A stretch of 52,198 bases of DNA from JAGGAG01 sp031402225 (GCA_031402225.1 JANNSD010000005.1:1-52198), one strand, 5' to 3'. Shown: positions 40,864 to 49,361, numbered from the stretch's first letter. A program made the numbers and translations. The notes: generated by a model from the letters alone, not told the origin.

Positions 40864-41328
40864 CTACAGGCCCAGCGCGGTGAGGCCGGAATGCTCCGCC
40901 GGGCGCGGCCCCTCTGGCCAGCGGAAGAGCCGGTCCGTCTCAACAATCGCCACGTCGTTGATGCTCGCGTGCCGTTCCGCCATGTAGCCCTCCGCGTCGA
41001 AGCGCCAGTTCTCGTTGCCGTGCGACCGGTACCACTGGCCATCCTCGTCGTGCCACTCGTAGACGAACCGGACGGCGATGCGGTCGCCATTCACCGCCCA
41101 GAGTTCCTTGATGAGGCGGTACTCCCGCTCCCGCTGCCACTTCGCCTCGAGGAAGCGCACGATCTCCGCGCGCCCCCGGATGAACTCGGAGCGGTTGCGC
41201 CATCGACTATCGGGCGTATACGCAGCCGCGACCTGGGCGGGGTCGCGCCCGTTCCACGCATCCTCGGCCTTCCTGACCTTGAGGACGGCGCTGTCATGAT
41301 CGAACGGGGGGACGGGGGGACGGGTCAT
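40864..41328 (-). CDS. DUF1348 (SnoaL/NTF2-like) protein
   Basis: 154 residues, AGGAG 6 nt before the ATG. AYTPDSRWRNRSEFIRGRAEIVRFLEAKWQREREYRLIKELWAV and VRFVYEWHDEDGQWYRSHGNENWRFD are the DUF1348 hallmark. NTF2-fold, cytosolic, activity unknown. Lies 41 nt downstream of hipA on the same strand. Confidence 0.92.
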   Translation of the reverse strand: MTRPPVPPFDHDSAVLKVRKAEDAWNGRDPAQVAAAYTPDSRWRNRSEFIRGRAEIVRFLEAKWQREREYRLIKELWAVNGDRIAVRFVYEWHDEDGQWYRSHGNENWRFDAEGYMAERHASINDVAIVETDRLFRWPEGPRPAEHSGLTALGL

Positions 41329-41369
41329 GAGCGGCTCCTGGTGGTGATCCGGGCGCGGCGATCGCTGCC

Positions 41370-42608
41370 TCAGGCCTCGAACGATGCGCGAATGGTCTTC
41401 TGGAGGCGTGTCCAGCGCGCCACTGTCTGCGCGGGCACCTCGGCTTCATCCGCGAACTTCCGCCATCGGGCGAGCGCGGCCAGGACGCCATCCTCGATTT
41501 CCCCCACGCGCGCCGTGAGCCCCGGCGTGAGCGTGAGCGTCTCGGCGAGTGCCGCGCGGCATTGGGCCCGGGTGATGTTGGCTTCCTGGTCAGCCACCGT
41601 GGTGGTGTGGCGCGGAACGTCGAGCGGCACCAGGTCGAAGGCCGGGGCGAGTTCCCACTCACCGTCGTGCGGGAGGAGAAAGGCGAAGTTCTTCAGATGA
41701 TCGTCACGGTTGCCCGCAAGCACGTTGAAGAGCATGCGGCGATAGGCCTCGAGCACCGCCGGCTGTTCCCCCGTCACTCGCTGCGTCACCTGCAGGAAGT
41801 CGCGATAGTCGATGAGGTCGGTGCGGTAGTCCGCCTCGAGGGCGGCCGCGAGCGAGAGGACGTGCGGCCGCGGTCGGCCCAACGGTCGGTCGAAGCGCTC
41901 GACGCCGAAGCACACGAGTTTCCCCTTCTGGAGCGGGAACGCGCGGGTCGGCGGCATCGTGATGCCCGCCGCGCGGGCCATGGCCGCGTAGGCGAGCTCC
42001 ACCCGCCCGCGGTCGCGTCCCTCGTCGCGGGTCGGGAACTTGATGAGATAGCTCGTCGCGCCAGCCACCGGATCGGGTGTCCCGGCGATGGCCGTGCCAT
42101 CCGGCAGCACGTCCAGCAGGACCTTGGGCCGGGCGCCACCGCTCGCCCCCATTGCCTGGCGAGCGCTCTCCGCCACCATCGTCGCCGTGCCCTCATACAG
42201 GTTGTCGGCCTCCTGCTGCAGTGCGGCAAGATCGACGGTGGTGGGACCGCTGCCCGGGTCGGCTTCGGGATGAAAGGTGAGCGCGCCCGGACCGTTCCGT
42301 CCGACGAGGCAGAGCAGTGCAGCGGGATCCAGACTCGCCGGATCGATTCCTCGGGCCAGTGCCCGGGCTTGGAGAACGCGAAGGCCCCAGCCATCCGGCA
42401 CCGCATCACCGAGGAAACCGCGCAGGTTGCCGTGGCGACCGCGCGGGATCGTCGCCAGCGGCTCCGGGCTGGGTCGAAGCGGATTGAGCGCCCGGCCTTC
42501 CTCCTGGTAGGCACGATCGTACTCGAAGGTCGTCGTGCCGCTCTGACTGAGAAGACTCCCGACGCGCCCCAGCGGTCCCGGCCATGCGAGCCGGACCTCA
42601 GCGCGCAT
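41370..42608 (-). CDS. hipA: HipA-type Ser/Thr kinase toxin
   Basis: 412 residues from ATG 42608. HipA family members phosphorylate translation factors such as glutamyl-tRNA synthetase and induce dormancy. N-terminal subdomain with GNLRGFLGDAVPDGWG, ATP-binding SYLIKFPTRDEG (~187-196), CFGVERFDR, catalytic GNRDDHLKNFAFL (~299-311) and the PAFDLVPLD metal site are all intact, so it should be active. Its start overlaps the hipB stop by 11 nt, the antitoxin-first order of classic hipBA. Confidence 0.92.
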   Translation of the reverse strand: MRAEVRLAWPGPLGRVGSLLSQSGTTTFEYDRAYQEEGRALNPLRPSPEPLATIPRGRHGNLRGFLGDAVPDGWGLRVLQARALARGIDPASLDPAALLCLVGRNGPGALTFHPEADPGSGPTTVDLAALQQEADNLYEGTATMVAESARQAMGASGGARPKVLLDVLPDGTAIAGTPDPVAGATSYLIKFPTRDEGRDRGRVELAYAAMARAAGITMPPTRAFPLQKGKLVCFGVERFDRPLGRPRPHVLSLAAALEADYRTDLIDYRDFLQVTQRVTGEQPAVLEAYRRMLFNVLAGNRDDHLKNFAFLLPHDGEWELAPAFDLVPLDVPRHTTTVADQEANITRAQCRAALAETLTLTPGLTARVGEIEDGVLAALARWRKFADEAEVPAQTVARWTRLQKTIRASFEA

Positions 42609-42960
42609 TGGTCCCGCCAGAGGCTGACTGGTGCCGCCGGAGCGTGCGTCCCCGTTGGCGGGTGCGCACCAGCGTCCTGGCCTCGAGCTCGTCGAGGCTC
42701 CGTGCCGGAGGCGGGGGGAAGAGCTGCGTGAACTCGTCGAGCGCGCCGAGGGCCGCGGCCAGCGCCAGCAGGCGGACGAGCCCGATGCGGCCATTCTTCT
42801 CGAAGTTACGAATCATGGCGGGCGAGACGCCGGCGCGGCGCGCCAGCTCCAGGCGACTCCAGTCGCGCCGCAACCGGGCGGCCCGGACACGCTCGGCGAG
42901 CCCGCGGAGCGCGGTGGCTGGAGTTTCCAGAAGTGGTAGATTTATACTCATAATTGGCAT
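42598..42960 (-). CDS. hipB: HipB-type XRE antitoxin/repressor
   Basis: 120 residues from ATG 42960 (ATG 42951 possible). HTH core RRDWSRLELARRAGVSPAMIRNFEKNGRIGLVRLLALAAALGAL. C-terminal Arg-rich tail is longer than in E. coli HipB. TATACT 6 nt before ATG 42960 would place the transcript start at the start codon (leaderless). Operator-like repeats flank the start. Confidence 0.88.
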   Translation of the reverse strand: MPIMSINLPLLETPATALRGLAERVRAARLRRDWSRLELARRAGVSPAMIRNFEKNGRIGLVRLLALAAALGALDEFTQLFPPPPARSLDELEARTLVRTRQRGRTLRRHQSASGGTNAR

Positions 42961-42980
42961 TCATTCAGTATAAGTGGTAG
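42931..42980 (-). promoter_or_regulatory. Candidate hipB operator
   Basis: Two AAGTGGTAG direct repeats (42931-42939, 42972-42980) and the inverted pair TTATACT / AGTATAA (42942-42948, 42967-42973) surround the hipB start codons. One repeat lies within the coding region. The -10-like TATACT (42972-42967) is part of the repeat. Confidence 0.6.
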
Positions 42981-43036
42981 AAAGATACCCTTTTACTGAC
43001 CCAAGGACAACACTTCGGCGTAGGGGAGGGTGCCCG

Positions 43037-43729
43037 TCAGCGAAAGGTGGCGATCGCGGCGAGCGGCTTCCGCTCGAGGTTGGGCACCTGCGCATCGGGT
43101 GCCGGATAGCCCGCCACCACCAGCATCACCGCGCGCTCGTTGGCGGGACGCCCCAGGAGTTCGCCCAGGAATCCCATCGGGCTCGGCGTATGAGTCAGCG
43201 TCGCGAGACCGGCGTGGTGCAGCGCGCTCAGCAGGAACCCCGTCGCGATGCCCACTGATTCCATGACATAGTAGTGCGTGCGCCTCGTGCCATCGGCGTT
43301 CGCGCCATAGCGCTCGGCGAAGATGGCGATGACCCACGGCGCCGTGTCGAGATACGGCTTGTGCATGTCCGTGCCCAGCGGCGCGAGGGCCGCCAGCCAC
43401 TCGGCGGGGGCGGTGGCATAGAACTCGGCTTCGGCCCGTTCGGCCGCTTCGCGAATGGCCCGCTTCACGCCGGCGTCGCTGACGGCGACGAAGTGCCAGG
43501 GCTGCTGGTGCGCACCACTGGGTGCGGTGCCGGCAGCCCGGAGACACTCCTCGATGATCTCGAGGGGCACGGGCCGGTCGCTGAACGCACGCACGGTGCG
43601 CCGACGGGCGAGGTCGTCGGCGAAGGCCCGGCTCCGTTCGAGCATCTCGGGCACGGGGTACTCGCGGTAGCGCGCGAGGGGAACAAACGGACGGTCGAGC
43701 TCGGGATCGGTCTGGCCGGGCATGGCCAC
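43037..43729 (-). CDS. Nitroreductase-family flavoenzyme
   Basis: 230 residues. FMN-binding ARRRTVRAFSDRPVPLEIIEECLRAAGTAPSGAHQQPWHFVAV, a helical lid, then MESVGIATGFLLSALHHAGLATLTHTPSPMGFL and the terminal YPAPDAQVPNLERKPL. The APSGAHQQPWHF form is the subgroup that includes bacterial homologues of iodotyrosine deiodinase. Cytosolic NAD(P)H-dependent reductase; substrate unknown. Divergent from the DUF62 gene. Confidence 0.88.
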   Translation of the reverse strand: MAMPGQTDPELDRPFVPLARYREYPVPEMLERSRAFADDLARRRTVRAFSDRPVPLEIIEECLRAAGTAPSGAHQQPWHFVAVSDAGVKRAIREAAERAEAEFYATAPAEWLAALAPLGTDMHKPYLDTAPWVIAIFAERYGANADGTRRTHYYVMESVGIATGFLLSALHHAGLATLTHTPSPMGFLGELLGRPANERAVMLVVAGYPAPDAQVPNLERKPLAAIATFR

Positions 43730-43785
43730 AGTATCCGGCCTCCGGCCCCGTGCGGCAAGTCGTGTCCGCGCCTACAATTCTCCCT

Positions 43786-44547
43786 GTGCCGCTCATCACC
43801 TTCCTGACCGACTACGGCCTCAACGACTCCTATGTCGCCGAGGTGAAGGGGGTGCTGTTGTCGCGGGTGCCGGACGTCGGCATCGTGGACATCACCCACC
43901 TCATACCGCCCGGTGACATCCGGAGCGCCGCCTACGTGCTGGGCCGGGCGTGGCGATCGTTTCCCGAGGGGACGGTGCACCTCGCCGTGGTCGATCCGGG
44001 GGTGGGCACCGATCGAGCGGCGCTGGCGGTGCGATCCCACGGTCACATCTTCGTGGGGCCGGACAACGGCATCTTCACCTACGTGCTCACTGCGGGGCCG
44101 TTCGAGGCGGTGACGCTGGAGACGCCGGAGAAAGCTGCGCCGACCTTTCACGGCCGCGACCTCTTCGCGCCCGCTGCGGCGCGCATCCTGATGGGGTATC
44201 CGCTGCACCTGCTGGGTGCGCCCGCCGGCGCCGACCTGGTGCGCCTGACGTCGGGCACGCCGCACTACGAGGGCAAGGTGGTGGTGGGTGAGGTGATCTA
44301 CGTGGACCGGTTCGGCACACTGGTGACCAACCTCACGACCGAGGAAGTGCCGCCCTACGCCGTGCTGGAGACGAACGACCTCGAGGTGGGCAAGCTGCAG
44401 ACGACCTTCGGTGATGTCGCGAGCGGCGGGCTGGTGAGCTATGTCGGCTCGGGCGGGCTGGTCGAGATTGCAGTGCGCGACGGATCTGCCGCGCGCCGAC
44501 TGGGTATTGGTGTGGGTCATGAGGTGAGAGCAAGGCTAGGCGGGTAG
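43786..44547 (+). CDS. S-adenosyl-L-methionine hydroxide adenosyltransferase (DUF62)
   Basis: 253 residues from GTG 43786. FLTDYGLNDSYVAEVKG at the N-terminus (catalytic Asp in TDYG), VDITHLIPPGDIRSAAYVL, VVDPGVGTDR, FVGPDNGIF, and a C-terminal beta barrel VDRFGTLVTN are the SAM hydrolase/halogenase fold; without the halogenase-specific loop, hydrolysis to adenosine is likely. A TACAAT at 43773-43778 lies 7 nt before GTG, so the mRNA may be leaderless. Stop codon TAG shares its G with a GGCGTGA array. Confidence 0.9.
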   Translation: MPLITFLTDYGLNDSYVAEVKGVLLSRVPDVGIVDITHLIPPGDIRSAAYVLGRAWRSFPEGTVHLAVVDPGVGTDRAALAVRSHGHIFVGPDNGIFTYVLTAGPFEAVTLETPEKAAPTFHGRDLFAPAAARILMGYPLHLLGAPAGADLVRLTSGTPHYEGKVVVGEVIYVDRFGTLVTNLTTEEVPPYAVLETNDLEVGKLQTTFGDVASGGLVSYVGSGGLVEIAVRDGSAARRLGIGVGHEVRARLGG

Positions 44548-44600
44548 GCGTGAGGCGTGAGGCGTGAGGCGTAGGGCGCTTAGGGCGCATAGGGCGCAGA
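44547..44600 (+). repeat. Tandem GGCGTGA array followed by AGGGCGC(T/A)T units
   Basis: Three GGCGTGA 7-mers and one GGCGTAG from 44547 to 44574, then three imperfect 9-mers of the AGGGCGCAT type. The array begins on the last base of the TAG stop of the DUF62 gene, the same junction as in the GGACGTGA arrays. Confidence 0.9.
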
Positions 44601-44618
44601 AAACGCTGAGGATCAACG

Positions 44619-46406
44619 TTGGCTTTCCAGGACCTGCAGTCATTCATCGCGGAGCTCGAGCGGCAGGGTGAACTGCGCCGAGTGACGGTCGAGGTCGATC
44701 CCCAGTATGAAGTGGCGGAGCTGGTGCAGCGGGTCATCCGGCAGGATGGCCCGGCGCTCCTGTTCGAGCGAGTGAAGGGCGCCGACTTTCCGCTGGTGCT
44801 GAACCTCTTCGGCTCGGCGCGTCGCATCGAGATCGCGCTGGGCCGGCACCCGGAAGAGATCGGCCGGGAGCTGATCGACCTGGTGCAGCAGCTCAATCCC
44901 CCCACGTTATCGAAGCTCTGGGCGATGCGCGGCCGGCTGGCGCGAGCGCGCTTCATGCGCCCGGCGCATGTATCGAGCGCGCCGGTGCAGGAGGTGGTGG
45001 AAGCGCCGAGGCTCGACCGGCTGCCCAATTTGTGGAGCTGGCCGCGGGACGGCGGCCCGTTCATCACCTTTGGTCCGACGCTCACCGAGCACCCGCTCAC
45101 GCACAAGCGGAACTTCGGCCTGTACCGGCTACAGGTGTTCGATGCGGCCACGACGGGGATGCACTGGCAGAGCATGAAGGGCGGGCGGGGGCATCACTTC
45201 GAGGCGGAGCGCCTGCACCAGCCGCTCGAGGCGGCGGTGGTGCTGGGTGGCGATCCGGTGACGATGCTGAGCGCCATCCTTCCGCTGCCGGAAGACATGG
45301 ACGAGCTCTCCTGCGCGGGGTACGTGCGCGGGGCAGCGACGCGGTTCGTCAGGGCCAAGACGATTTCGCTCGACGTGCCGGCGAATGCGGAGTTCATCCT
45401 CGAGGGCACGGTGCCGCCGGACGTGCGCCGGCTCGAGGGGCCGTTCGGCGATCACTACGGGCACTACTCCGAGGCGGAGATGTTTCCCGTCTTCAACGTG
45501 CGGACGGTGACGCGGCGGCGGAAGCCGGTGTACCCGGCGGCGGTGGTGGGGAAGCCGCCGCAGGAAGACAAGTGGATCGGCAATGCCTGCGGCGAGATCG
45601 TGGGTCCGCTTATTCGGGTCATCAACCCCGCCATCCGCGACATGAATGCCTCGGCGGACGCGGTATTCCACAACCTGCTGGTGGTTTCCATGGTGGAGCG
45701 GCACCCGAAGGAGGCGCTCAAGGTGGCGCTCAACCTCCTGGGCACGGGGCAGCTCTCGCTCACGAAGGTGACGGTGCTGGTGCGGGAGGATGTGCCGGTG
45801 CGGAGCTTCCCGGCGATGCTGCGGGAGCTGTGGTACCGGTTTGATCCTGCGGAGCGGATGCTGCTGTTGCCGATCGCGCCGCTCGATACGCTGGACTACA
45901 CCTCGTACGAGCTGCACGTGGGGAGCAAGCTCATCCTGGATGCGACGGGCCCGGCGCGCACGACGGAGGCGCCGCCCACGGCGATCTCCGACCCGAGTGC
46001 GTTCGACCGGCGCATTGCGAAGCACCGGGTGCTCGACGGCGGGTTCGTGGTGGTGACGGTGAAGGAGAACCCGCGCGACGTGCTCGCCGGGCTGGTGAAG
46101 TGGGACGGGCTGGGTCCGGTGCGGTTTGTGGCGGCGGTGAGCGATGATGTGGACCTGGATGACGAGAGCAGTACGGTGTGGGGGATCTTTACGCGCTTCG
46201 ACCCGGCGCGGGACATGATCTTCCAGCGGCAGGAGTTCATCGGGGCCAAGCCGGTGTATGGGGGGCGGATCGGGATCGATGCGACGTGGAAGCCGGGGTA
46301 TCCGCCGCCGGTGACGATGCCGGAGGAGGTTATCAAGCTGGTGGATCGGCGGTGGGGGGAGTATTTCGGGGACGGGCTGGAGAAGCGGGTGAGGGGGAAG
46401 TGGTAG
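44619..46406 (+). CDS. UbiD-family prenylated-FMN decarboxylase
   Basis: 595 residues from TTG 44619 with GAGGATC upstream. FQDLQSFIAELERQGELRRV opening, HWQSMKGGRGHHFEA, EFILEGTVPPDVRRLEGPFGDHYGHYSEAEMFPVF, and the Glu/Arg-containing IGNACGEIVGPLIRVINPAIRDMN block are the UbiD core. Members decarboxylate aromatic or unsaturated acids, in ubiquinone or futalosine-menaquinone synthesis among others. No ubiX is in the window, so the exact substrate is open. Confidence 0.92.
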   Translation: MAFQDLQSFIAELERQGELRRVTVEVDPQYEVAELVQRVIRQDGPALLFERVKGADFPLVLNLFGSARRIEIALGRHPEEIGRELIDLVQQLNPPTLSKLWAMRGRLARARFMRPAHVSSAPVQEVVEAPRLDRLPNLWSWPRDGGPFITFGPTLTEHPLTHKRNFGLYRLQVFDAATTGMHWQSMKGGRGHHFEAERLHQPLEAAVVLGGDPVTMLSAILPLPEDMDELSCAGYVRGAATRFVRAKTISLDVPANAEFILEGTVPPDVRRLEGPFGDHYGHYSEAEMFPVFNVRTVTRRRKPVYPAAVVGKPPQEDKWIGNACGEIVGPLIRVINPAIRDMNASADAVFHNLLVVSMVERHPKEALKVALNLLGTGQLSLTKVTVLVREDVPVRSFPAMLRELWYRFDPAERMLLLPIAPLDTLDYTSYELHVGSKLILDATGPARTTEAPPTAISDPSAFDRRIAKHRVLDGGFVVVTVKENPRDVLAGLVKWDGLGPVRFVAAVSDDVDLDDESSTVWGIFTRFDPARDMIFQRQEFIGAKPVYGGRIGIDATWKPGYPPPVTMPEEVIKLVDRRWGEYFGDGLEKRVRGKW

Positions 46407-46718
46407 GGGGTTCTGGGGGGTCGACCCTTCAACCAGCGCTCAAATGTCCCGAGGGTTAATAGACAGGGGTCGCCCACCAGTTCACCCAGTCTGGGCTGAT
46501 TGCCCTGTGACCCGATGATCACCACCGCTCATACACAGACAAGCGGACACTCCCCACGCCAAACGCCGCCACCGAGTTTGGCCGCCGCCTGTTCGTGCGG
46601 ATTGACTACGGTTGGAGACCAAGCATGGAGTGGGCATAGCTTCTGGATAGTCGACGCATGGGCGCAGGGAGTGGCACAGAGAGTCCTGCGAGAGCGAACG
46701 CGCCACACCCCAGATAGG
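46407..46718. other. 312-bp gap without a convincing gene
   Basis: Short overlapping frames occur on both strands but none has codon bias, a ribosome site or recognisable similarity. Base composition falls well below the neighbouring genes, marking the start of an island-like region. Only the terminator at 46719 is recognisable at its end. Confidence 0.6.
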
Positions 46719-46746
46719 AAAGCGGCCCCGCTGGTCCGGGGCCGCT
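46719..46746 (-). terminator. Intrinsic terminator downstream of the lipoprotein gene
   Basis: Perfect 10-bp stem AGCGGCCCCG / CGGGGCCGCT with a 6-nt loop (46721-46746), then TTTCC on the minus strand. It lies 31 nt after the stop of the minus-strand lipoprotein gene. The + strand side has only GTTGT. Confidence 0.7.
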
Positions 46747-46776
46747 GTTGTACACTGTTTGGCACACGTTAAGTCC

Positions 46777-47169
46777 TTAGTATACAAACGTCCCACGGGC
46801 GACTTCGTGGATCTGGACGCCGCCTTGAACAGGCTTAACGATCAAGAGATTCACCTCATACTCCGTGCCTCGCGATAGCGGACGAGGCGGCTGCACCAAC
46901 ACTGCGCCTGGGGGGAGTACTCCGTACGTAATCGCTGATTCGAGCGTATTGGTCTCAGGCTCAGTCAGGACATACCACGAAACGTCAATACCGGTTGCGG
47001 GCCTGACCATAAGGCGCGAAACGCTACACTGCGGTGACCAGCTGACAATTGGCGCAGGCGCGGCTGACACAGCGACCGTGACCATTCCTTCGATGCACGG
47101 CTCCTCCCACTCAGATCCACAACCGCCGAGAATGCCGAGCGCGAGGACGGTTGCTGCGTAGCTTCGCAT
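46777..47169 (-). CDS. Putative small lipoprotein
   Basis: 130 residues from ATG 47169. Short leader with lipobox LGGC (Cys at ~17), then an acidic linker (SEWEEPCIEG). The mature part is beta-rich with SWYVLTEPETNTLESA and LSRGTEYEVNLLIVK, similar to fibronectin/Ig-like exported domains. No specific family recognised. Its 5' end overlaps the next gene by 59 nt in another frame. Confidence 0.6.
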   Translation of the reverse strand: MRSYAATVLALGILGGCGSEWEEPCIEGMVTVAVSAAPAPIVSWSPQCSVSRLMVRPATGIDVSWYVLTEPETNTLESAITYGVLPPGAVLVQPPRPLSRGTEYEVNLLIVKPVQGGVQIHEVARGTFVY

Positions 47170-47521
47170 AGATCGCCCCCCAGCCTCCGAGAATGAGCCC
47201 AATCAACGCCCCGACGCCTGTTACCACCCCAAACCCCAAGGCTGCCTTTCCAAGACACTCGCCTCCGGAACCACCGTTGCTGTCCGAATCACTACAAGCT
47301 TGATAGGAAATAATACCGACCACAATGCCGAGCGCGGCGCCAACGATCGCGCCATTCAAAGTGCTGCGCCCTCGCGGTGACAACGCCAGCCTGCCCTGAT
47401 ATGTCAGTTCCGTCGGCGCACCCTGCATCGCCACTGAGTAACCCGCAGGTGGTGGTCCCTGTCCCGAGACTGAGCGACAGGTCAGGCAGATGATGGCAAG
47501 TGCGAGAAGTCGCGTCCGCAA
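47111..47521 (-). CDS. Exported glycine-zipper-like protein
   Basis: 136 residues from TTG 47521 (the paralogue at 51910 has ATG at the same place). Leader MRTRLLALAIICLTCRSVSGQ, a linker, then GAIVGAALGIVVGIISYQAC and ALGFGVVTGVGALIGLILGG, two Gly-rich hydrophobic segments that may form a membrane hairpin, separated by a Cys/Asp/Ser/Gly-rich loop. Function unknown. About 94% identical at DNA level to the broken copy at 51568-51941. Confidence 0.65.
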   Translation of the reverse strand: MRTRLLALAIICLTCRSVSGQGPPPAGYSVAMQGAPTELTYQGRLALSPRGRSTLNGAIVGAALGIVVGIISYQACSDSDSNGGSGGECLGKAALGFGVVTGVGALIGLILGGWGAIYAKLRSNRPRARHSRRLWI

Positions 47522-47552
47522 CCTCAGAATCCCATTAAAGTGAGCCGACTAC
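47182..47552. repeat. 371-bp direct repeat, copy 1
   Basis: Covers most of the glycine-zipper gene and ~30 bp upstream. Pairs with 51568-51941 (374 bp, about 22 differences plus one codon insertion by eye). The two copies lie in the same orientation and bracket 4.0 kb. Confidence 0.93.
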
Positions 47553-47879
47553 TGTAGCTATCGGCTGTCCGCCTCCGACGTGTTCTGGTACCCACCCGCG
47601 GAAGGGGCGAGGAGTCCAATAAGTCTCGATTCGACCCTGTCCAAAATAGACGTAGGAAGAATTCTCGCTCACCGTTGTATCCCGCCCAACATGCGCTTGG
47701 CGGCTTCCGATGTTTCGGAGTTGGTGCGTATAGAAGCGCGTATACACTGTGTTCCCATTGCAGGTGTCCACTTCCGCAAATCCTCCCTCATTGCACAACA
47801 GTAGCGACGTATAGCTCCCATGCTTGCGCTGCGCAACATACACCCGGGGGTAGCCGCCGCTCTTTGTCGGGAATTCCAA
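47535..47879 (-). CDS. Hypothetical protein, 5' end uncertain
   Basis: 114 residues from ATG 47879, but the frame is open upstream through a Gly-rich stretch (APSGAGGGGGAGVFAGLEF) into the IS91 remnant region, so the N-terminus may be an insertion product. Contains YPRVYVAQRKHGSYTSLLLCNEGGFAEVDTC with two Cys and many Tyr/Thr, as in exported proteins. No family recognised. Confidence 0.4.
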   Translation of the reverse strand: MEFPTKSGGYPRVYVAQRKHGSYTSLLLCNEGGFAEVDTCNGNTVYTRFYTHQLRNIGSRQAHVGRDTTVSENSSYVYFGQGRIETYWTPRPFRGWVPEHVGGGQPIATVVGSL

Positions 47880-47899
47880 CCCAGCAAAAACGCCGGCGC

Positions 47900-47991
47900 C
47901 TCCGCCGCCGCCAGCTCCACTTGGCGCCGCCTCCCGCGCGGGCGGTTGGCGTACCAGCCATAGTAGCGTGTGGTGACCAGGCCAACTCGAG
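47900..47991 (-). pseudogene. IS91-type (Y2) transposase C-terminal remnant
   Basis: The frame reads VTTRYYGWYANRPRGRRRQ, resembling the RYYGxYxNRxRG motif near the end of IS91/IS801 transposases. Nothing else of the transposase is found and the frame then runs into an unrelated reading frame. Treated as a relic of a mobile element. Confidence 0.5.
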
Positions 47992-48067
47992 GATGGAGTG
48001 ACTCGCGGGATTGGCTGGCAGTTCGTCGTGGCCAGTGCGTTCTAAGGTGGCTCCGCAATTCTGCACA

Positions 48068-48489
48068 GGTCGGCTAACTGGACGCGGCGTTCTGCGTGGA
48101 CGCCGCCGAGGAGGCGATCGCGCGGCACGGCTGCCCCGAGATCTTCAACACTGATCAAGGCGCGCAGTTTACCAGCGCGGCTTTCACCGGGCTCCTGCAG
48201 CAGCACGGCATCGCGATCAGCATGGATGGCCGGGGCTGCTGGCGCGACAACATCTTCGTCGAGCGGCGGTGGCGGTCGATCAAGTATGAGGAGGTCTACC
48301 TGCACGCGGATGCCTCGGTGCCGGAGGCCAAGGCCGGGATCGGGCGGTATCTGACCCAGTACAACTCGGCCCGACGGCACTCGAGTCTGGGCGACCAGAC
48401 CCCCGATGAGGCATATTTCACCCCGCTGCCACTTCGGGCCGCGGCCCAATGCTCGCTGCGCCAGTTAGCCGACCCGGTTTCGCTGTACA
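48068..48489 (+). mobile_element. Miniature IS3-like element with terminal inverted repeats
   Basis: GGTCGGCTAACTGG at 48068-48081 and its exact reverse complement at 48461-48474 flank only the last third of an IS3-family transposase. The right end probably extends to TGTACA (48484-48489). The left repeat joins directly to the middle of the orfB frame, so the element seems to have lost its ~0.8-kb 5' part by internal deletion. No target duplication is evident. Confidence 0.65.
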
Positions 48490-48512
48490 GAGAAGCGGGA
48501 CCACCTCTCTAG
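48078..48512 (+). pseudogene. IS3-family transposase OrfB, C-terminal part
   Basis: Integrase-core remnant (rve): AFCVDAAEEAIARHG, EIFNTDQGAQFTSAAFTGLLQQHGI, the DDE-type Glu in RDNIFVERRWRSIKYEEVYLHA, and YNSARRHSSLGDQTPDEAYF. The first Asp region of DDE is missing, so it cannot be active. A TAA stop in the left inverted repeat blocks the upstream frame. The last ~20 codons run through the right repeat. Confidence 0.85.
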
Positions 48513-48525
48513 CCTCAGAGCTACC

Positions 48526-49338
48526 GTGCCGTGTGTGGAGATCGACACGACGTTCGACTTCTGGCAGTCGTGCCCGCGTCGTGGCGATCCGGACCAGAGG
48601 TGCCACGCCCTCCGCCTTTGCCACCAGATCTTGTGGGGTCGTGCGCTGCCCGATGGCCGCGCAATCTCCCTCGTGGATCGGCACCCGGACGGCTATCTCG
48701 AACTTCAGGTCGACAACTTTTCGCTGAAGCTCACCAGCGACTCGGTAGTCCCGACGTACAAGCGCTACAAGCGAGCTGAAGAACTGCGCATCCGCGAGGG
48801 CATCGCACCCGAGCGACTCGACGAGTTCGAGGCCATCGCTGGCACCATCGGTGGCATCACGCTCTTTCCAGGATACCGGGTCGGCACCGCCAACACGATC
48901 AACATGCAACGGGGGTGCGACCCGTACGTTCGTGACCGCATGGACCTCACGCTCGAGTGCATCCGCCTCCACTACGCGGGAGAACCCAGCCCTCTCGCCG
49001 AGACGCTCGCACGATACCCTGAGTTTTTCTCGCTCTTCGGCGACTTCGACGGCTACGTCGAACACTTCTTGTTCCAAGACCTCGTTCAGGGCGGGCGGGT
49101 GGCGACCTTCCTCCGTTTGAAACTCTCCCAGTCGGGACTACCGCAGAGTCAAGCCGAGTACGAGATGTTCATGGATCGTTCGATCGCATTTGTGCAGGGG
49201 CGCAACGCTCGGATCGCGGCGTTGCCGCTTTCGGTGCGGGACGATGCCAGGGTCATCGCGTGCGGGGAGCGACCTTGCGCCTTCACTTGGTCCGGCCCTG
49301 ACCCGGTCGTCGGCGCAGCCTGCCCGGAGGGTGACTAG
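48526..49338 (+). CDS. Hypothetical protein (possibly DUF6994-like)
   Basis: 270 residues from GTG 48526 (GTG 48535 also possible). Starts VEIDTTFDFWQSCPRRGDPDQ, then LRLCHQILWGRALPDG, DNFSLKLTSDSVVPTYKRYK, and a helical C-terminal part ending in a short Cys-containing tail. The FDTTxDFxxDTPxGxDPD-like opening is reminiscent of an uncharacterised family with short cytosolic proteins; I cannot name a function. It begins ~40 bp after the mini-IS3 and looks intact. Confidence 0.6.
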   Translation: MPCVEIDTTFDFWQSCPRRGDPDQRCHALRLCHQILWGRALPDGRAISLVDRHPDGYLELQVDNFSLKLTSDSVVPTYKRYKRAEELRIREGIAPERLDEFEAIAGTIGGITLFPGYRVGTANTINMQRGCDPYVRDRMDLTLECIRLHYAGEPSPLAETLARYPEFFSLFGDFDGYVEHFLFQDLVQGGRVATFLRLKLSQSGLPQSQAEYEMFMDRSIAFVQGRNARIAALPLSVRDDARVIACGERPCAFTWSGPDPVVGAACPEGD

Positions 49339-49361
49339 TCGTCTGCAAGCCGCCTAATGGT

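Noticed and set aside
46482..46796. Small frames on both strands in the gap before the lipoprotein gene
   Set aside because: No ribosome site, no codon bias, they cross a terminator hairpin, and no similarity is recognised.
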